Shown here: piece after piece, positions 1-7,658 of the stretch
Position numbering within the stretch: position 1 is the first letter of the stretch
How the letters are laid out: each line of letters opens with the position of its first letter
From: Clostridiales bacterium
GTDB lineage: Bacteria; Bacillota; Clostridia; Oscillospirales; Oscillospiraceae
NCBI GenBank assembly: GCA_902363045.1
Contig: CABIYX010000028.1
Span: 18,798 to 44,529 of the forward strand
Direction of reading: 5' to 3'
Length of the DNA stretch: 25,732 bases
Notes under the pieces: generated by a model
The model's database searches: none
What the model was told of the DNA's origin: nothing
What the model saw: only the letters and a program-made list of their open reading frames with translations
Made by a program: the position numbers and the translations under genes

Positions 1-567
1 GACGATAAAGATACAGATATACAGCGCCCACATGGTAATGCCGATAAAGAGGGATTGGAACCACAGCCCGAACAGCGGCCCCAGATCCATTTCCATCAGC
101 CTCGGTTCCAAATCGGTCATAACTGAGGAAATGCCAATGGACGCATCCGAACCGATGATCCCTGCCGCCTGTGCCACCACGCTCTGCGCCATATCAAAGA
201 CGCCCATCACGATATTCCATGTGTTTGTGACAATGAGGATGGCAGCGGCTGATTTGAACACCCACTTGAAAATCATCCAGGTGTCCACATCATGCAGGTT
301 GTTCTTGTCTGCGATCATCTGGATCAGGTCTACGGTCATCACGATAGCCAGGATCACGCCTGCAATCGGCACCATGATGGAGTTGGACAGATTTTCGATC
401 ATGCTGAAAATGCTTCCATTCCATCCCTGTGGGGTCTGGCCGACCTGTACGGATATATCCGCGACCTGTTGGTTTACGCTGTCAAACATCCCCGAAAGGT
501 TGCTCATAATACCGCCCACCAGCATTTCTTTCAGCCAATTTGTCAGGGTTTCAAGTAAGAAATCCAT
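1..567 (-). CDS. VirB6/TrbL-like conjugal transfer membrane protein (CD1112 family), 3' end outside window
   Basis: Reading leftward from the ATG at 565-567, 189 codons are open to the window edge, so the C-terminus is missing. The start is set by an AAGGAGG site 8-9 bases upstream. The N-terminus (MDFLLETLTNWLKEMLVGG) and the following alternation of hydrophobic stretches and polar loops match the polytopic VirB6/TrbL-like proteins of Tn1549/CTn-type elements, which form the inner-membrane channel of the type IV secretion system. It lies directly downstream of the maff2 3' remnant, the normal order in these elements. Element A now separates it from the original upstream promoter, so its expression may depend on read-through from the inserted element. 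The family call rests on recalled sequence similarity. Confidence 0.82.
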   Translation of the reverse strand, partial: MDFLLETLTNWLKEMLVGGIMSNLSGMFDSVNQQVADISVQVGQTPQGWNGSIFSMIENLSNSIMVPIAGVILAIVMTVDLIQMIADKNNLHDVDTWMIFKWVFKSAAAILIVTNTWNIVMGVFDMAQSVVAQAAGIIGSDASIGISSVMTDLEPRLMEMDLGPLFGLWFQSLFIGITMWALYICIFIV

Positions 568-636
568 ACGGTGTCAACCTCCTTTCCGCCGCCCCCGCAA
601 AACTGCGGGAGCGGCAAGGATTTCATGCAGGGACGC

Positions 637-733
637 TTAGACAGAGAAAAGCCCGGAGAGCAGAGGTACAAGGACCATGCCGACTACGGCTACACCAGCG
701 CCGGCCATGAGCTGCTTCATGCCCTGTGATTTT
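637..733 (-). pseudogene. maff2 3' fragment (second half), cut off by element A
   Basis: The minus strand encodes KSQGMKQLMAG followed by a hydrophobic segment ending in PLLSGLFSV, then a TAA at 637-639. This is the C-terminal 30 or so residues of Maff2 (PF12750), a short two-helix membrane protein of about 70 residues encoded just before VirB6 in Tn1549-type elements. The matching N-terminal half is at 9580-9704; joining the two at the shared AAAA restores GNDNPGAKSQGMKQ. The fragment has no start of its own, but its frame is open upstream into element A as far as an ATG at 822 that overlaps the recombinase stop codon, giving a 61-codon fusion frame. The VirB6 gene follows after 69 bases. 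Confidence 0.85.
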
Positions 734-756
734 ACTGATGTGTTATAAAGAAGCAA
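730..756. other. Left attachment site of element A (attL)
   Basis: TTTT at 730-733 is the crossover core shared with the right end. Twelve bases inward lies TAAAGAAGCAA (746-756), the reverse complement of the motif at the right end. Everything to the left of the core reads as maff2. Confidence 0.75.
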
Positions 757-781
757 TAGAAGTGTAAAAAATTTTGCCGTT

Positions 782-814
782 CCTATCCGGCACTTGCGCA
801 TTGTGTCGGATAGG
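782..814 (-). terminator. Hairpin after the recombinase stop, possible terminator
   Basis: CCTATCCG (782-789) pairs with CGGATAGG (807-814), and three further base pairs (CAC/GTG) form inside after one wobble or mismatch. On the minus strand it lies 8 bases after the recombinase stop codon and is followed, about 8 bases later, by AAAATTTTTT. The offset T-run makes it an imperfect intrinsic terminator. It also lies within the frame that runs on into the maff2 tail. Confidence 0.5.
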
Positions 815-821
815 TCGGGCA

Positions 822-2435
822 TTATTCGTCGGGAAGTTCTACCTTGCCGACAAAGCTGTAATAAATATCAATGTCCTGTCTGCGTGTGCCGTTCTCGTCA
901 TAGCTGCACTCATGGACAACGATTTTTTCAATAAACTCCCGCAGCAGGGTATGGGTCAATTCCTCAAAGCTGGTGTACTTGCGGACAACTTTCATAAACT
1001 TTTCCGCATTAACCGTGGCTTCCTGTGCCTTTGCCAGTTCCGCTTGCAGTTCGGCGGCACGGCTCTTGACCTGTTTCTGTTCGGCTTCATAGTCTGCGGA
1101 AAGTTCCGCAAAGCGTTCATCAGAAATACGCCCGGTCACACTGTCCTCATAAAGCCGCTTGAAGATAGCGGACAGCTCCGCAATCCGCTTTTCGGCTGCG
1201 TCCAGTTCCTTTCGCTTGGCAGCGTTGCGGCGTTTGCCGCCGTCCTCGTTCTGCTCGATCAGCAGCTTCATAAACTGCTTTTCATGCTTGGCTGCATAGC
1301 TTGTCACTTTCCGCAGATTGGCGGTCACACCCGCAGTCAAAAGGTCGGTGCGGATAAAATGTGCGGTGCAATCGTGGGTACGCTTCTTGTAGTTGCCGCA
1401 GATGTAGCAATCCTGTTTTCGGGTTTTGTTCTCGTATCTCTGCTGATAGAGGACGCTCCCACAATCGGCGCAGAACAGCAAGCCGGAGAACAGACCGACT
1501 TCATCATAGCGGTTTGGACGCTTGCGCTGCTTGCGTAATTCCTGCACACGCTCCCATGTGGCAAGGTCAATGATTGGCTCATGGGTATTCTCGAAAATGA
1601 CCTGTTTTTCTTCGGGATTTTCCACGCTTGATTTGACCTTGTAGGACACTTTCTCGGTCTTGAAGTTTACCGTATGCCCCAGATATTCCTTGCGTTCAAG
1701 GATATGGACAATCGTGTTGGTCGCCCACTTGTAGGGATAATCGGGGTAGTAACGGCGTGTGCTGCCTGTCCTGCGGTATTCCAATGTACCCGGTGTTGGG
1801 ATTTGCTGCTCGGTCAATATACGGGCGATTTTGGTCGGACCGTTCCCAGCAAGGCACAAGCTGAAAATCTGCTTGACGACCGGGGCAGCTTCTTCGTCCA
1901 CGATAAAGCGTCCGTCCTCGCCTTTGAGATAGCCATAGACCGGCTGACTTGTGATAGGCTTGCCACTCATGCCTTTGCTGCGGAAAACTGCCTTGATTTT
2001 CTTGCTCGTATCTCTCACCATCCATTCGTTGAAGATATTACGCAGAGGGGCAAAATCATTGTCGCCCTGTGCACTGTCCACTCCATCGTTGATAGCGATA
2101 AAGCGAACGCCCCTTTGTGGGAAAATCATGTCCGTATACATTCCCACTTGCAGGTAGTTTCGCCCTAACCTCGACATATCCTTTACGATAACTGTCCCGA
2201 CTTTTCCGGCTTCAATGTCCGCAAGCATGGCTTGGAAACCGGGTCTTTGAAAGTTCGCACCAGAATAACCGTCGTCCGTGTACCAGCGCAGATTGGAAAA
2301 GCCGTTCTGCTTTGCATAGGTTTCAAGGATACGCTTCTGATTGTAAATGGAATTGCTCTCGCCTTGCAGCTCGTCCTCATGGGAAAGTCTTGGGTAAAGG
2401 GCGGTAATTGGTTGTTGGTTGGTCTGTCTTAACAT
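822..2435 (-). CDS. Large serine recombinase of element A (TndX/TnpX-like)
   Basis: 537 residues. The N-terminal resolvase domain (about 10-155) has the catalytic serine at position 18 in YPRLS (the residue before R is Pro where Cys is common) and the conserved DMSRLGRNYLQVG at about 86-98. A recombinase domain follows (about 165-300), then a zinc-ribbon with C322-x2-C325 and C343/C346/C356, a charged coiled-coil (about 395-470) and a C-terminal DUF4368-like end. This is the usual layout of integrases that excise and insert Tn4451/CTn-like elements. The ATG has GGAGG six bases upstream. The gene sits beside the left end of the element it should move. Its TAA overlaps the ATG of the maff2-tail fusion frame (TAATG). 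Confidence 0.93.
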   Translation of the reverse strand: MLRQTNQQPITALYPRLSHEDELQGESNSIYNQKRILETYAKQNGFSNLRWYTDDGYSGANFQRPGFQAMLADIEAGKVGTVIVKDMSRLGRNYLQVGMYTDMIFPQRGVRFIAINDGVDSAQGDNDFAPLRNIFNEWMVRDTSKKIKAVFRSKGMSGKPITSQPVYGYLKGEDGRFIVDEEAAPVVKQIFSLCLAGNGPTKIARILTEQQIPTPGTLEYRRTGSTRRYYPDYPYKWATNTIVHILERKEYLGHTVNFKTEKVSYKVKSSVENPEEKQVIFENTHEPIIDLATWERVQELRKQRKRPNRYDEVGLFSGLLFCADCGSVLYQQRYENKTRKQDCYICGNYKKRTHDCTAHFIRTDLLTAGVTANLRKVTSYAAKHEKQFMKLLIEQNEDGGKRRNAAKRKELDAAEKRIAELSAIFKRLYEDSVTGRISDERFAELSADYEAEQKQVKSRAAELQAELAKAQEATVNAEKFMKVVRKYTSFEELTHTLLREFIEKIVVHECSYDENGTRRQDIDIYYSFVGKVELPDE

Positions 2436-2480
2436 AAAATCCTCCGTTTCCGACAGCCAGCCCCACTATTCCGTACCTTG

Positions 2481-2509
2481 ATTGTACCACATGGGGCGGC
2501 TGTCTGTAT
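2481..2509 (-). promoter_or_regulatory. Probable extended -10 promoter of the element A recombinase
   Basis: On the minus strand TACAAT (2481-2486) is preceded by TGG, an extended -10 pattern, and lies about 46 bases before the recombinase ATG. The -35 position (2504-2509, ATACAG) is a poor match. Confidence 0.45.
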
Positions 2510-2526
2510 AGCTGGTAAATGTGAAT

Positions 2527-2537
2527 TTGCTTCTTTA
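2527..2537 (+). promoter_or_regulatory. Third copy of the attachment-site motif, upstream of the recombinase gene
   Basis: TTGCTTCTTTA here is identical to the motif at 9556-9566 and inverted relative to 746-756. It lies 92 bases upstream of the recombinase start and about 40 bases upstream of its -10. Because the other copies mark the recombinase's own sites, this one could let the recombinase bind near its own promoter. It is followed by a small CGTCA-TTA-TGACG hairpin (2543-2555). Confidence 0.55.
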
Positions 2538-2575
2538 TCGCCCGTCATTATGACGATTTTTTGGAATTAGGCTTG

Positions 2576-2773
2576 TCATGCAGTATAACTTGGCTTGTGT
2601 GTAGCTGCGGTTTCCGCTTCAAGCACTTTCATCATCTTGTCGGCTGCGGTGGCGGTGGTATCTTTCTTGAAAAAGCCGGACACAACAAGCACGGTGTTAC
2701 CCATGCGGATCTCCGTCACGCAGTCCGGGCGGCGGTCGGTGCGGTCATTGTTATTCTGTTTGTTTTCTGTCAT
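2576..2773 (-). CDS. tnpW: Transposon-encoded protein TnpW
   Basis: 65 residues. The core RPDCVTEIRMGNTVLVVSGF followed by DTTATAADKMMKVLEAE matches the TnpW family of Tn4451-type elements. Its biochemical role is not established; it commonly lies just upstream of the serine recombinase gene, as here. The ATG at 2771-2773 is chosen because AAGGAG lies 6-7 bases upstream; a frame two codons longer would use a TTG that touches this ribosome site. It directly follows the DnaC-like gene (12 bases between stop and start), so it is probably the last or next-to-last gene of the replication/mobilisation operon. Confidence 0.85.
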   Translation of the reverse strand: MTENKQNNNDRTDRRPDCVTEIRMGNTVLVVSGFFKKDTTATAADKMMKVLEAETAATHKPSYTA

Positions 2774-2785
2774 AGGCAACTCCTT

Positions 2786-3625
2786 TCACTTCAACAGTTC
2801 TTTTAGTCCATTGAGCTTGGTTTGTGCCGTTTCCTTTCGGAAGTTCTCGCCTGTAAAGAGGATAGGCAGACACATTTCAAGCACTCGGTCATAGATACGG
2901 GCGTGGGCGGTGTCCTGTGGATTTTGCAGTTCCGTAAGGCTTAGATTGGTGGTGACAATCAGCGGCTTTCGGCTGCGGTATCGGCTGTCAATTACATTGT
3001 AGACCTGTTCCAAACCGTACTCTGTGCCACGCTCCATACCAAAATCATCAAGTATCAGCAGAGGGAAACGGCAAAGACGCTCGATATATTCGTTTCGCCC
3101 CTCAAAGCTGGCAGTTAAATCATTCAGTATCGCAGAAAAGTTTGTCATGCGGACGGAGATTTCCTGTTCCATAAGGGCATTGGCAATGCATCCGGCAAAA
3201 TAGCTTTTTCCTGTGCCTACCTTGCCCCACAAGAGCAGACCATAGTTGTTTTCTCTCATCTGCTCCCAATGCTCCACATATAAATGTGCCTTGCTCATCT
3301 GCGGGCATTTGCCGTTGTCATGTGCAAAAGTCCATTCCTGCATGGTGAGGTCGGTAAAGCCCCGGCGTTTCAGTTCCATAACGGTGTCAAGGTGTCGTCT
3401 GCGTTCCTCGGCGGATTCACATTCCAAACGCTTCTCCCGTTGGCAGTCACATTCTGTCGGGTGCTTGTCATGCCCCAACCATGCGGCGGTTTCTTTGGGA
3501 AAGTAGGCTTCTTTCGCCGTGCGGCACTTGCCGCAGTAAAGCAGACCGTCCTCGCCCGTGTAGTCCTCCGGCTCTGCGGTAGTAGTCATCATATTCAAAA
3601 CGGTATCGGTAAAAAGTTCAGTCAT
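2786..3625 (-). CDS. DnaC/IstB-like ATP-binding protein (helicase loader type)
   Basis: 279 residues. The N-terminal third has paired cysteines (C31-x2-C34 and C59-x-C61), probably a zinc site, then a charged helical linker. The AAA+ core follows, with Walker A GKVGTGKS at 134-141 and Walker B LLILDDF at 189-195, as in DnaC, DnaI and IstB. Such proteins load the replicative helicase; on mobilisable elements they usually pair with an initiator or replisome organiser, which is what the next gene upstream encodes. The start codon overlaps the stop of that gene by four bases (ATGA), indicating translational coupling. A role in replicating a circular intermediate is inferred. Confidence 0.88.
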   Translation of the reverse strand: MTELFTDTVLNMMTTTAEPEDYTGEDGLLYCGKCRTAKEAYFPKETAAWLGHDKHPTECDCQREKRLECESAEERRRHLDTVMELKRRGFTDLTMQEWTFAHDNGKCPQMSKAHLYVEHWEQMRENNYGLLLWGKVGTGKSYFAGCIANALMEQEISVRMTNFSAILNDLTASFEGRNEYIERLCRFPLLILDDFGMERGTEYGLEQVYNVIDSRYRSRKPLIVTTNLSLTELQNPQDTAHARIYDRVLEMCLPILFTGENFRKETAQTKLNGLKELLK

Positions 3626-4365
3626 AAACTCTCGCCCTCCTTAAAGGTGTAATCGGGTATGCCTTTTTTCGGCGGTTTCTTGGCTTCGTCCTCCTGCGCC
3701 CACTTGTATATCGTGGCTGCATGACTGCGGTATTTCGTTCCTTTGGACGCTATATGAGTAGATAAGCGGTCAATATAATACTCCCATTTGTCGGGCAGTT
3801 CCGCTTTCAGCTCGTCCAGTTCCGTATCGGAAAGAAAAACATTGTTGTATCTGCCATAGCTGCGGGCGGGGGCTTGTCCCGTTTCTAACTCTCTCTCTTT
3901 TTCTATCTCTATATCTATCTCTTTCTTTATCTCTATCTCTGGTGGACGAATGTCGGACAAATGTCCGCCGTTTGTCCGGGGTGGTGGCAAAGCCTTGTTT
4001 GCAAGCCTTGCCGCCCGTTTTCGTTCCGCTTCGGTAGAGGATTGCCCTATCATCAGTTCAATATCGGTCATGTAGAGCAAGCCGCCGTGTAGCTGCTCCA
4101 CAAGCCCCAACTGCTGAAAAATCCCTAACGCCCGTTCCACCGTGCCTACCTGCTGACGGGTAAGAGTGGCGATCATCTGTGCTGTGTAAGGGATATTCTC
4201 GTCAAGCTGCAACTTGCCGCCGTTTTTCAGCGATTTTAAGTACAGCTTCAAGAGAATGTTGGAATAGAGAATACCGTCCGGCATACTCTCCAACAGCACG
4301 ATAGCGTCATCATCAAAATAGCTTTCTTTCAGTTTGAGGTAGTAATATTTGCGGTTATCTGCCAT
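3622..4365 (-). CDS. Phage replisome organiser-type DnaD-like replication protein
   Basis: 247 residues. The N-terminus (KYYYLKLKESYFDDDAIVLL, then a winged-helix-like region to about 115) matches the phage replisome organiser N-terminal domain. A highly charged linker (EIEIKKEIDIEIEKERELE, about 143-161) is encoded by a near-simple CTATCT/TCTTTC repeat at about 3893-3945. The C-terminal part (about 175-240, ending with a HAATIYKWAQED region) resembles DnaD-type replication domains. Together with the following DnaC-like gene it forms a helicase-loading pair. AAGGAGG lies nine bases before the ATG, and the upstream small gene overlaps the start by 11 bases, so these genes form one operon. Confidence 0.8.
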   Translation of the reverse strand: MADNRKYYYLKLKESYFDDDAIVLLESMPDGILYSNILLKLYLKSLKNGGKLQLDENIPYTAQMIATLTRQQVGTVERALGIFQQLGLVEQLHGGLLYMTDIELMIGQSSTEAERKRAARLANKALPPPRTNGGHLSDIRPPEIEIKKEIDIEIEKERELETGQAPARSYGRYNNVFLSDTELDELKAELPDKWEYYIDRLSTHIASKGTKYRSHAATIYKWAQEDEAKKPPKKGIPDYTFKEGESL

Positions 4366-4549
4366 AGGCGGTGTCCTCCTTTGGTTTCCAACGCTTGGAG
4401 TAATACCGGTGGCAGAGGATAATCACGGTTCGGAAACTCTGCTTGCAATCGTGGGTGCAGCCCCGGCAAAGGTCGTTATAGGTAATTCGGTTTCGGTGGT
4501 TGAGGAAAAAGCTCCATTCAAGCCGCCGTTTGTTGCTCATGCGTGGCAT
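4355..4549 (-). CDS. Small conserved element protein with Cys motif, function unknown
   Basis: 64 residues starting MPRMSNKRRLEW; a longer frame to 4621 exists, but AAGGAG eight bases before the ATG at 4547-4549 supports the shorter start. It has a basic N-terminus, then NRITYNDLCRGCTHDCKQSF with C-x2-C-x3-C spacing, suggesting a small metal-binding or nucleic-acid-binding protein. I recall similar short proteins at this place in related mobilisable elements but know no function. The 3' end overlaps the replisome organiser start. The 185 bases upstream, to the relaxase stop, contain no convincing gene. Confidence 0.6.
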   Translation of the reverse strand: MPRMSNKRRLEWSFFLNHRNRITYNDLCRGCTHDCKQSFRTVIILCHRYYSKRWKPKEDTAYGR

Positions 4550-4734
4550 TGGTACGCTCCTTTCTGCCGTTTCCGTGGGTATCACGGATAGGGCGGGAAA
4601 ACTGTATCTTCTCGGTATCATTTTCGAGGATTTTTTGCCCTGTACGCCCTGTTTTGAGGTCGGGGAGTATTGCGGATAGGGGTAAGGGCATATCCCTGTT
4701 TTTGTTTGGTTTCGGTATCATTTCGGGGCGGTTT

Positions 4735-6360
4735 TTAACGCTCCTGTTCATGCTTTTTCTGTCGGCTCGGCTCGCCGTGGTGCATTTGGGAAAGATTGCT
4801 TTTCATGGTCTGCAACTCCCGGACACGCTCTTTATTTGCCCGGTACTCGTTGTAAAGGGCGTTCTTCTCGGCGGTAAGCTGCTCGATTTCAGCCTGCAAC
4901 GATTTATAGGTGGGCAGCTTGGTAATGCCTTTTTGCCGAAAATATCTTACGGCTGCGTCTGCTATGATAAAGTCGCTTTCATGCTTTTCCCGGTAGGCTT
5001 TGCGTGCCTTATCGGTTTTCTGCTTTTTCAATCCGTCACGCACATCTCTTGTCTTGGCATAGGCAAGCACCTGTTTCTGCAAGTCCTTTTTCTCACGAAT
5101 AGCCGTTTCAATGGGCTTCAGCTTGGCGGTGCTGCTGTGTAAATCCGCATTGGCAGACACAAGGGCTGCGTCCAGTTCATCCGGGGTAAAGCCGTATTGC
5201 TCCATAGCGGCAACGGTAGCCGCCATCTGTTTGAGATTATGGACAGCCGCCCAACGGTCATAGCCGATACCTTTTCCCTCGGCTCGCTTCGCCGCACGGT
5301 CAACCATTCTCTGAATGTTGCCTGTCAGGGCGATTTTCTGCGTTTTTCCTCGCTCTGTGCGGTTTGTTTCAGCGGTATGGTATTCGGGTATGGGTGCGGT
5401 CTTTTCGGCGGCTCTGTGGGCGTTCTGCTCCAAAAGGGCAAGAACGGCGGCACGGTCAAAATCATCTCCCAGTTTTCGGGCAGTAATGGGTTTCGTCCTG
5501 TCCGGGGTAAGGTAGGACAACCGCCCTCGGCTCTCTTTGACGATCACACCCTGCCGCAGAAGTAAAGCGGAAAACTCGTCAAAGGTAGTAGCTTCGCTCA
5601 TGGCGTTCCGTATGGTCTGCCGTAGCTTCGCCTTGTCGGTTTCAAACTTGGTCTGCTTTACAGGCTGCCCCTCGGCTGCAAGGGTGGCATTTTCCTTGTC
5701 AAGTTTGGCTTGTCCTTTCTTCTGCGCCCAATACTCACGCTCGGTAATGCGGTTTTTACTGCCATGGAGCAGGTCGATTTGATAGAGATTTTCCCGGTGG
5801 CACATCTCCATGACCTCGGCTTTGAAGTATTCCATAGCAGCGTCCGTGCAGCGATGTTTGCACCCGGCACGGGTATCTGCCGGTCTGTCCATGTAGGGCA
5901 GCAAGGGTACTTCCTCAATACGCAGAGAATTGATAACGATATGAACATGGATATTGCCGCTGTGGTTGTGTCCGTCCGGGTGGGTGCAGACAATGGCTTG
6001 GTGTCCGGGGAAATGCTCGGCACAAAATTCCTCGCCCAATGCTTGCGCCCGGTCTACGGTCAAGCCGTTGTCCGCTGCGTCCCGTGGGTCAAAGGAAATG
6101 ATATAGTGGTGGCTTTTCACATCTTCCCGTTTTTGGTTTTTACCGTATCGGAGATTTGTCCGCATACAGGCAACGGCAAAATCTTCCTCGCCGCAGTTCA
6201 GCGTAGCTATCCGATAATCCTCCCGGAGTATGAGCCGCCCGGTTTCGTCAAGGGTGGGCTTCATGGTAAACTCGTCATGCTCAAAGGTTAGATACTGCTC
6301 GGCTGCACCGTAGTCCGCATTTTTAGAGCTGATATGCTTGAATGTTGCCAACAGCGTCAC
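4735..6360 (-). CDS. Relaxase/mobilisation nuclease, MOBP type (MobA/MobL-like)
   Basis: 541 residues in the longest frame. The N-terminal relaxase domain (about 1-200) has HYIISFDPRD at 85-94 and the metal-binding histidine motif GHNHSGNIHVHIVIN (H131, H138, H140). The C-terminal half is charged and helical. The enzyme should nick oriT and lead the strand into a helper element's channel. The longest frame starts with GTG at 6360; a TTG at 6351, giving LATFKHISSKNADYG, fits the AAAGGTAGG site better and matches the usual family N-terminus, so the start is uncertain by three codons. It overlaps the mobC-like gene by 38 bases. Confidence 0.9.
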   Translation of the reverse strand: MTLLATFKHISSKNADYGAAEQYLTFEHDEFTMKPTLDETGRLILREDYRIATLNCGEEDFAVACMRTNLRYGKNQKREDVKSHHYIISFDPRDAADNGLTVDRAQALGEEFCAEHFPGHQAIVCTHPDGHNHSGNIHVHIVINSLRIEEVPLLPYMDRPADTRAGCKHRCTDAAMEYFKAEVMEMCHRENLYQIDLLHGSKNRITEREYWAQKKGQAKLDKENATLAAEGQPVKQTKFETDKAKLRQTIRNAMSEATTFDEFSALLLRQGVIVKESRGRLSYLTPDRTKPITARKLGDDFDRAAVLALLEQNAHRAAEKTAPIPEYHTAETNRTERGKTQKIALTGNIQRMVDRAAKRAEGKGIGYDRWAAVHNLKQMAATVAAMEQYGFTPDELDAALVSANADLHSSTAKLKPIETAIREKKDLQKQVLAYAKTRDVRDGLKKQKTDKARKAYREKHESDFIIADAAVRYFRQKGITKLPTYKSLQAEIEQLTAEKNALYNEYRANKERVRELQTMKSNLSQMHHGEPSRQKKHEQER

Positions 6361-6730
6361 CTACCTTTCGCAAGACTTCAAACTTCAAGGCGGCAAGGTC
6401 GGAAATGGCGGCTCGCACCTCCCCGGCAAGCTGCGGGTATGGGCTGTGCCACTCGTTTAGCGTCCGGGCTATCTGGTTTAAGTTGCCGCCGATCCTGCCG
6501 TATTCGGCGGTCAGCTTCCCGACAGCGGCAAGCAGCTCATCATTGACGGGGGAAACGGTTATGATGGGGCGTATGGTTGCCCCGGTTATGGCTTGTCGGA
6601 TAAACTCGGCTTGGCTCATGTCATAATTCTTTAGCCGTTCCGTGAAGTCGGCATATTCTTCTTTGGTCATGCGTGTCTTGACTACATGGCTTCGGTGGGG
6701 CGTATTGTATCGCTTTCCTATGGGTATCAA
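6323..6730 (-). CDS. MobC-like relaxosome accessory protein
   Basis: 135 residues. An N-terminal ribbon-helix-helix-like segment (SHVVKTRMTKEEYADF, then MSQAEFIRQAI) is followed by the MobC signature IGGNLNQIARTLNEW at about 79-93. Such proteins bind oriT and help the relaxase nick. The start is unusual: the longest frame begins with TTG at 6728-6730, directly against AAGGAG with no spacer. No ATG occurs until residue 21, so an ATA or other weak start a few codons in is possible. It is the first gene after the candidate oriT. Confidence 0.85.
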   Translation of the reverse strand: MIPIGKRYNTPHRSHVVKTRMTKEEYADFTERLKNYDMSQAEFIRQAITGATIRPIITVSPVNDELLAAVGKLTAEYGRIGGNLNQIARTLNEWHSPYPQLAGEVRAAISDLAALKFEVLRKVGDAVGNIQAYQL

Positions 6731-7119
6731 CTCCTTTCACTTACCGCCGTTTTGTGGGCGATTTTTTAAGTATTTTTTGGTGGGATTTTCAAGCGGCACA
6801 AGCCGCATAGCAGGGCTTGGGGAAGGCACTCCCCAACAAGATTTACCAAAGGGGCAAAACCGCAGATATGCGGATTTTGGCACCGTGGTAGAATCTTGCT
6901 CTAAAAAACTACCGCTTTCCTCGGTGGCTCTGGTTTGCGGATATACTGGCTTGCTCCACCAATATAGCGATTGCGGCGGCGTGTTCTGCCCGCTGTTCAC
7001 CACTACAACGGTGAAAAGGGGTCGTTTTGGCAAACGCAGCGGAATTTTTTTGTTTTCCCTGTCTGCTCCCTACAACAATCCGGCGGTGTGGTTTGCCAAA
7101 GATTTTTGAAAATGGGCGC
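6731..7119. other. Hairpin-rich intergenic region, candidate oriT of element A
   Basis: About 390 bases without a convincing gene, directly upstream of mobC and the relaxase gene. It holds several perfect inverted repeats: GCGGC/GCCGC (6793-6806), TTGGGGA/TCCCCAA (6817-6836), CCGCA/TGCGG (6860-6873) and TTCACC/GGTGAA (6996-7015). Clustered small hairpins upstream of MobC and a relaxase are typical of an origin of transfer. The nick site cannot be named from sequence alone. A 98-codon minus-strand frame (6737-7033) spans it but looks non-coding. Confidence 0.5.
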
Positions 7120-7153
7120 AAAAAAAGCAGTAAACCTTTTCAAGATTTACTGC
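7120..7153 (-). terminator. Rho-independent terminator
   Basis: On the minus strand an 8-bp stem (GCAGTAAA 7127-7134 with TTTACTGC 7146-7153) with an 11-base loop is followed immediately by seven T residues (7120-7126). It ends transcription from the gene at 7212-7622 before the candidate oriT. Confidence 0.88.
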
Positions 7154-7211
7154 TTATCTGCCGCTGTGATGGGCGGCGGTATTAAATTGTCAGCCGTTTT
7201 TCAAATGGAAT

Positions 7212-7622
7212 TTATCTGCAATCGCTTTCTTTCCGCTTTCCAATTCCTTTTCTGTAATCTTCCATAATCCTAACGCAATGATCTGCTATCTTTTGCATTC
7301 CGAGTTCTTCAAAAAAGGCAATTTGTATTTTCATCAGTTCTTCACAAACAGTCAACTTCTGCTCATCCATATTGCTAATAGCAAGCCATGGGAACGCTTT
7401 ATATTTCTTAGTGTCCCCAATGAGAAAATTGTACCCTATCAACTCATTTTCACGGAAAACGAAAAAGAATTGTGGGCCTGAACCTGGAACTGACTTTTCC
7501 ATAATTTGCTGCATTGTTCTCACGCCGCCGTATGCCGGAAAAAAACCTATTCGCTCAAGAGCATTTAATATGTCAATCCTTTTATCTGTGGGTATGTCTC
7601 TATAATTGATAATCTGTTCCAT
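7212..7622 (-). CDS. Small unrecognised protein, possibly GNAT-like
   Basis: 136 residues from the ATG at 7620-7622, which has GAGG nine bases upstream; a start five codons earlier lacks a ribosome site. The segment FFFVFRENELIGYNFLIGD (about residues 51-69) looks like the central strands of a GNAT acetyltransferase fold, but I cannot see a clear acetyl-CoA loop (Q/RxxGxG/A), so the call is tentative. It is lower in GC than the mobilisation genes. It has its own consensus promoter inside the 3' end of the neighbouring HTH gene and its own terminator, so it looks like a separately acquired single-gene unit. Confidence 0.6.
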   Translation of the reverse strand: MEQIINYRDIPTDKRIDILNALERIGFFPAYGGVRTMQQIMEKSVPGSGPQFFFVFRENELIGYNFLIGDTKKYKAFPWLAISNMDEQKLTVCEELMKIQIAFFEELGMQKIADHCVRIMEDYRKGIGKRKESDCR

Positions 7623-7658
7623 TTGCTCTACCCTCATTGAAGTTTAATTTGTCAGGCT

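Noticed and set aside
774..1538. 254-codon plus-strand frame
   Set aside because: Antisense shadow of the element A recombinase; no ribosome site or family.
4518..4751. 77-codon minus-strand frame between relaxase and small Cys protein
   Set aside because: Starts inside the relaxase end without a good ribosome site and runs into the next gene in another frame; no family recognised. Could be real, but support is too weak.
4543..5142. 199-codon plus-strand frame with hydrophobic runs
   Set aside because: Antisense to the relaxase C-terminus; the hydrophobicity arises from reading Lys/Glu-rich codons backwards.
6737..7033. 98-codon minus-strand frame over the candidate oriT
   Set aside because: Crosses four hairpins, has unusual composition and no ribosome site; more likely non-coding oriT DNA.
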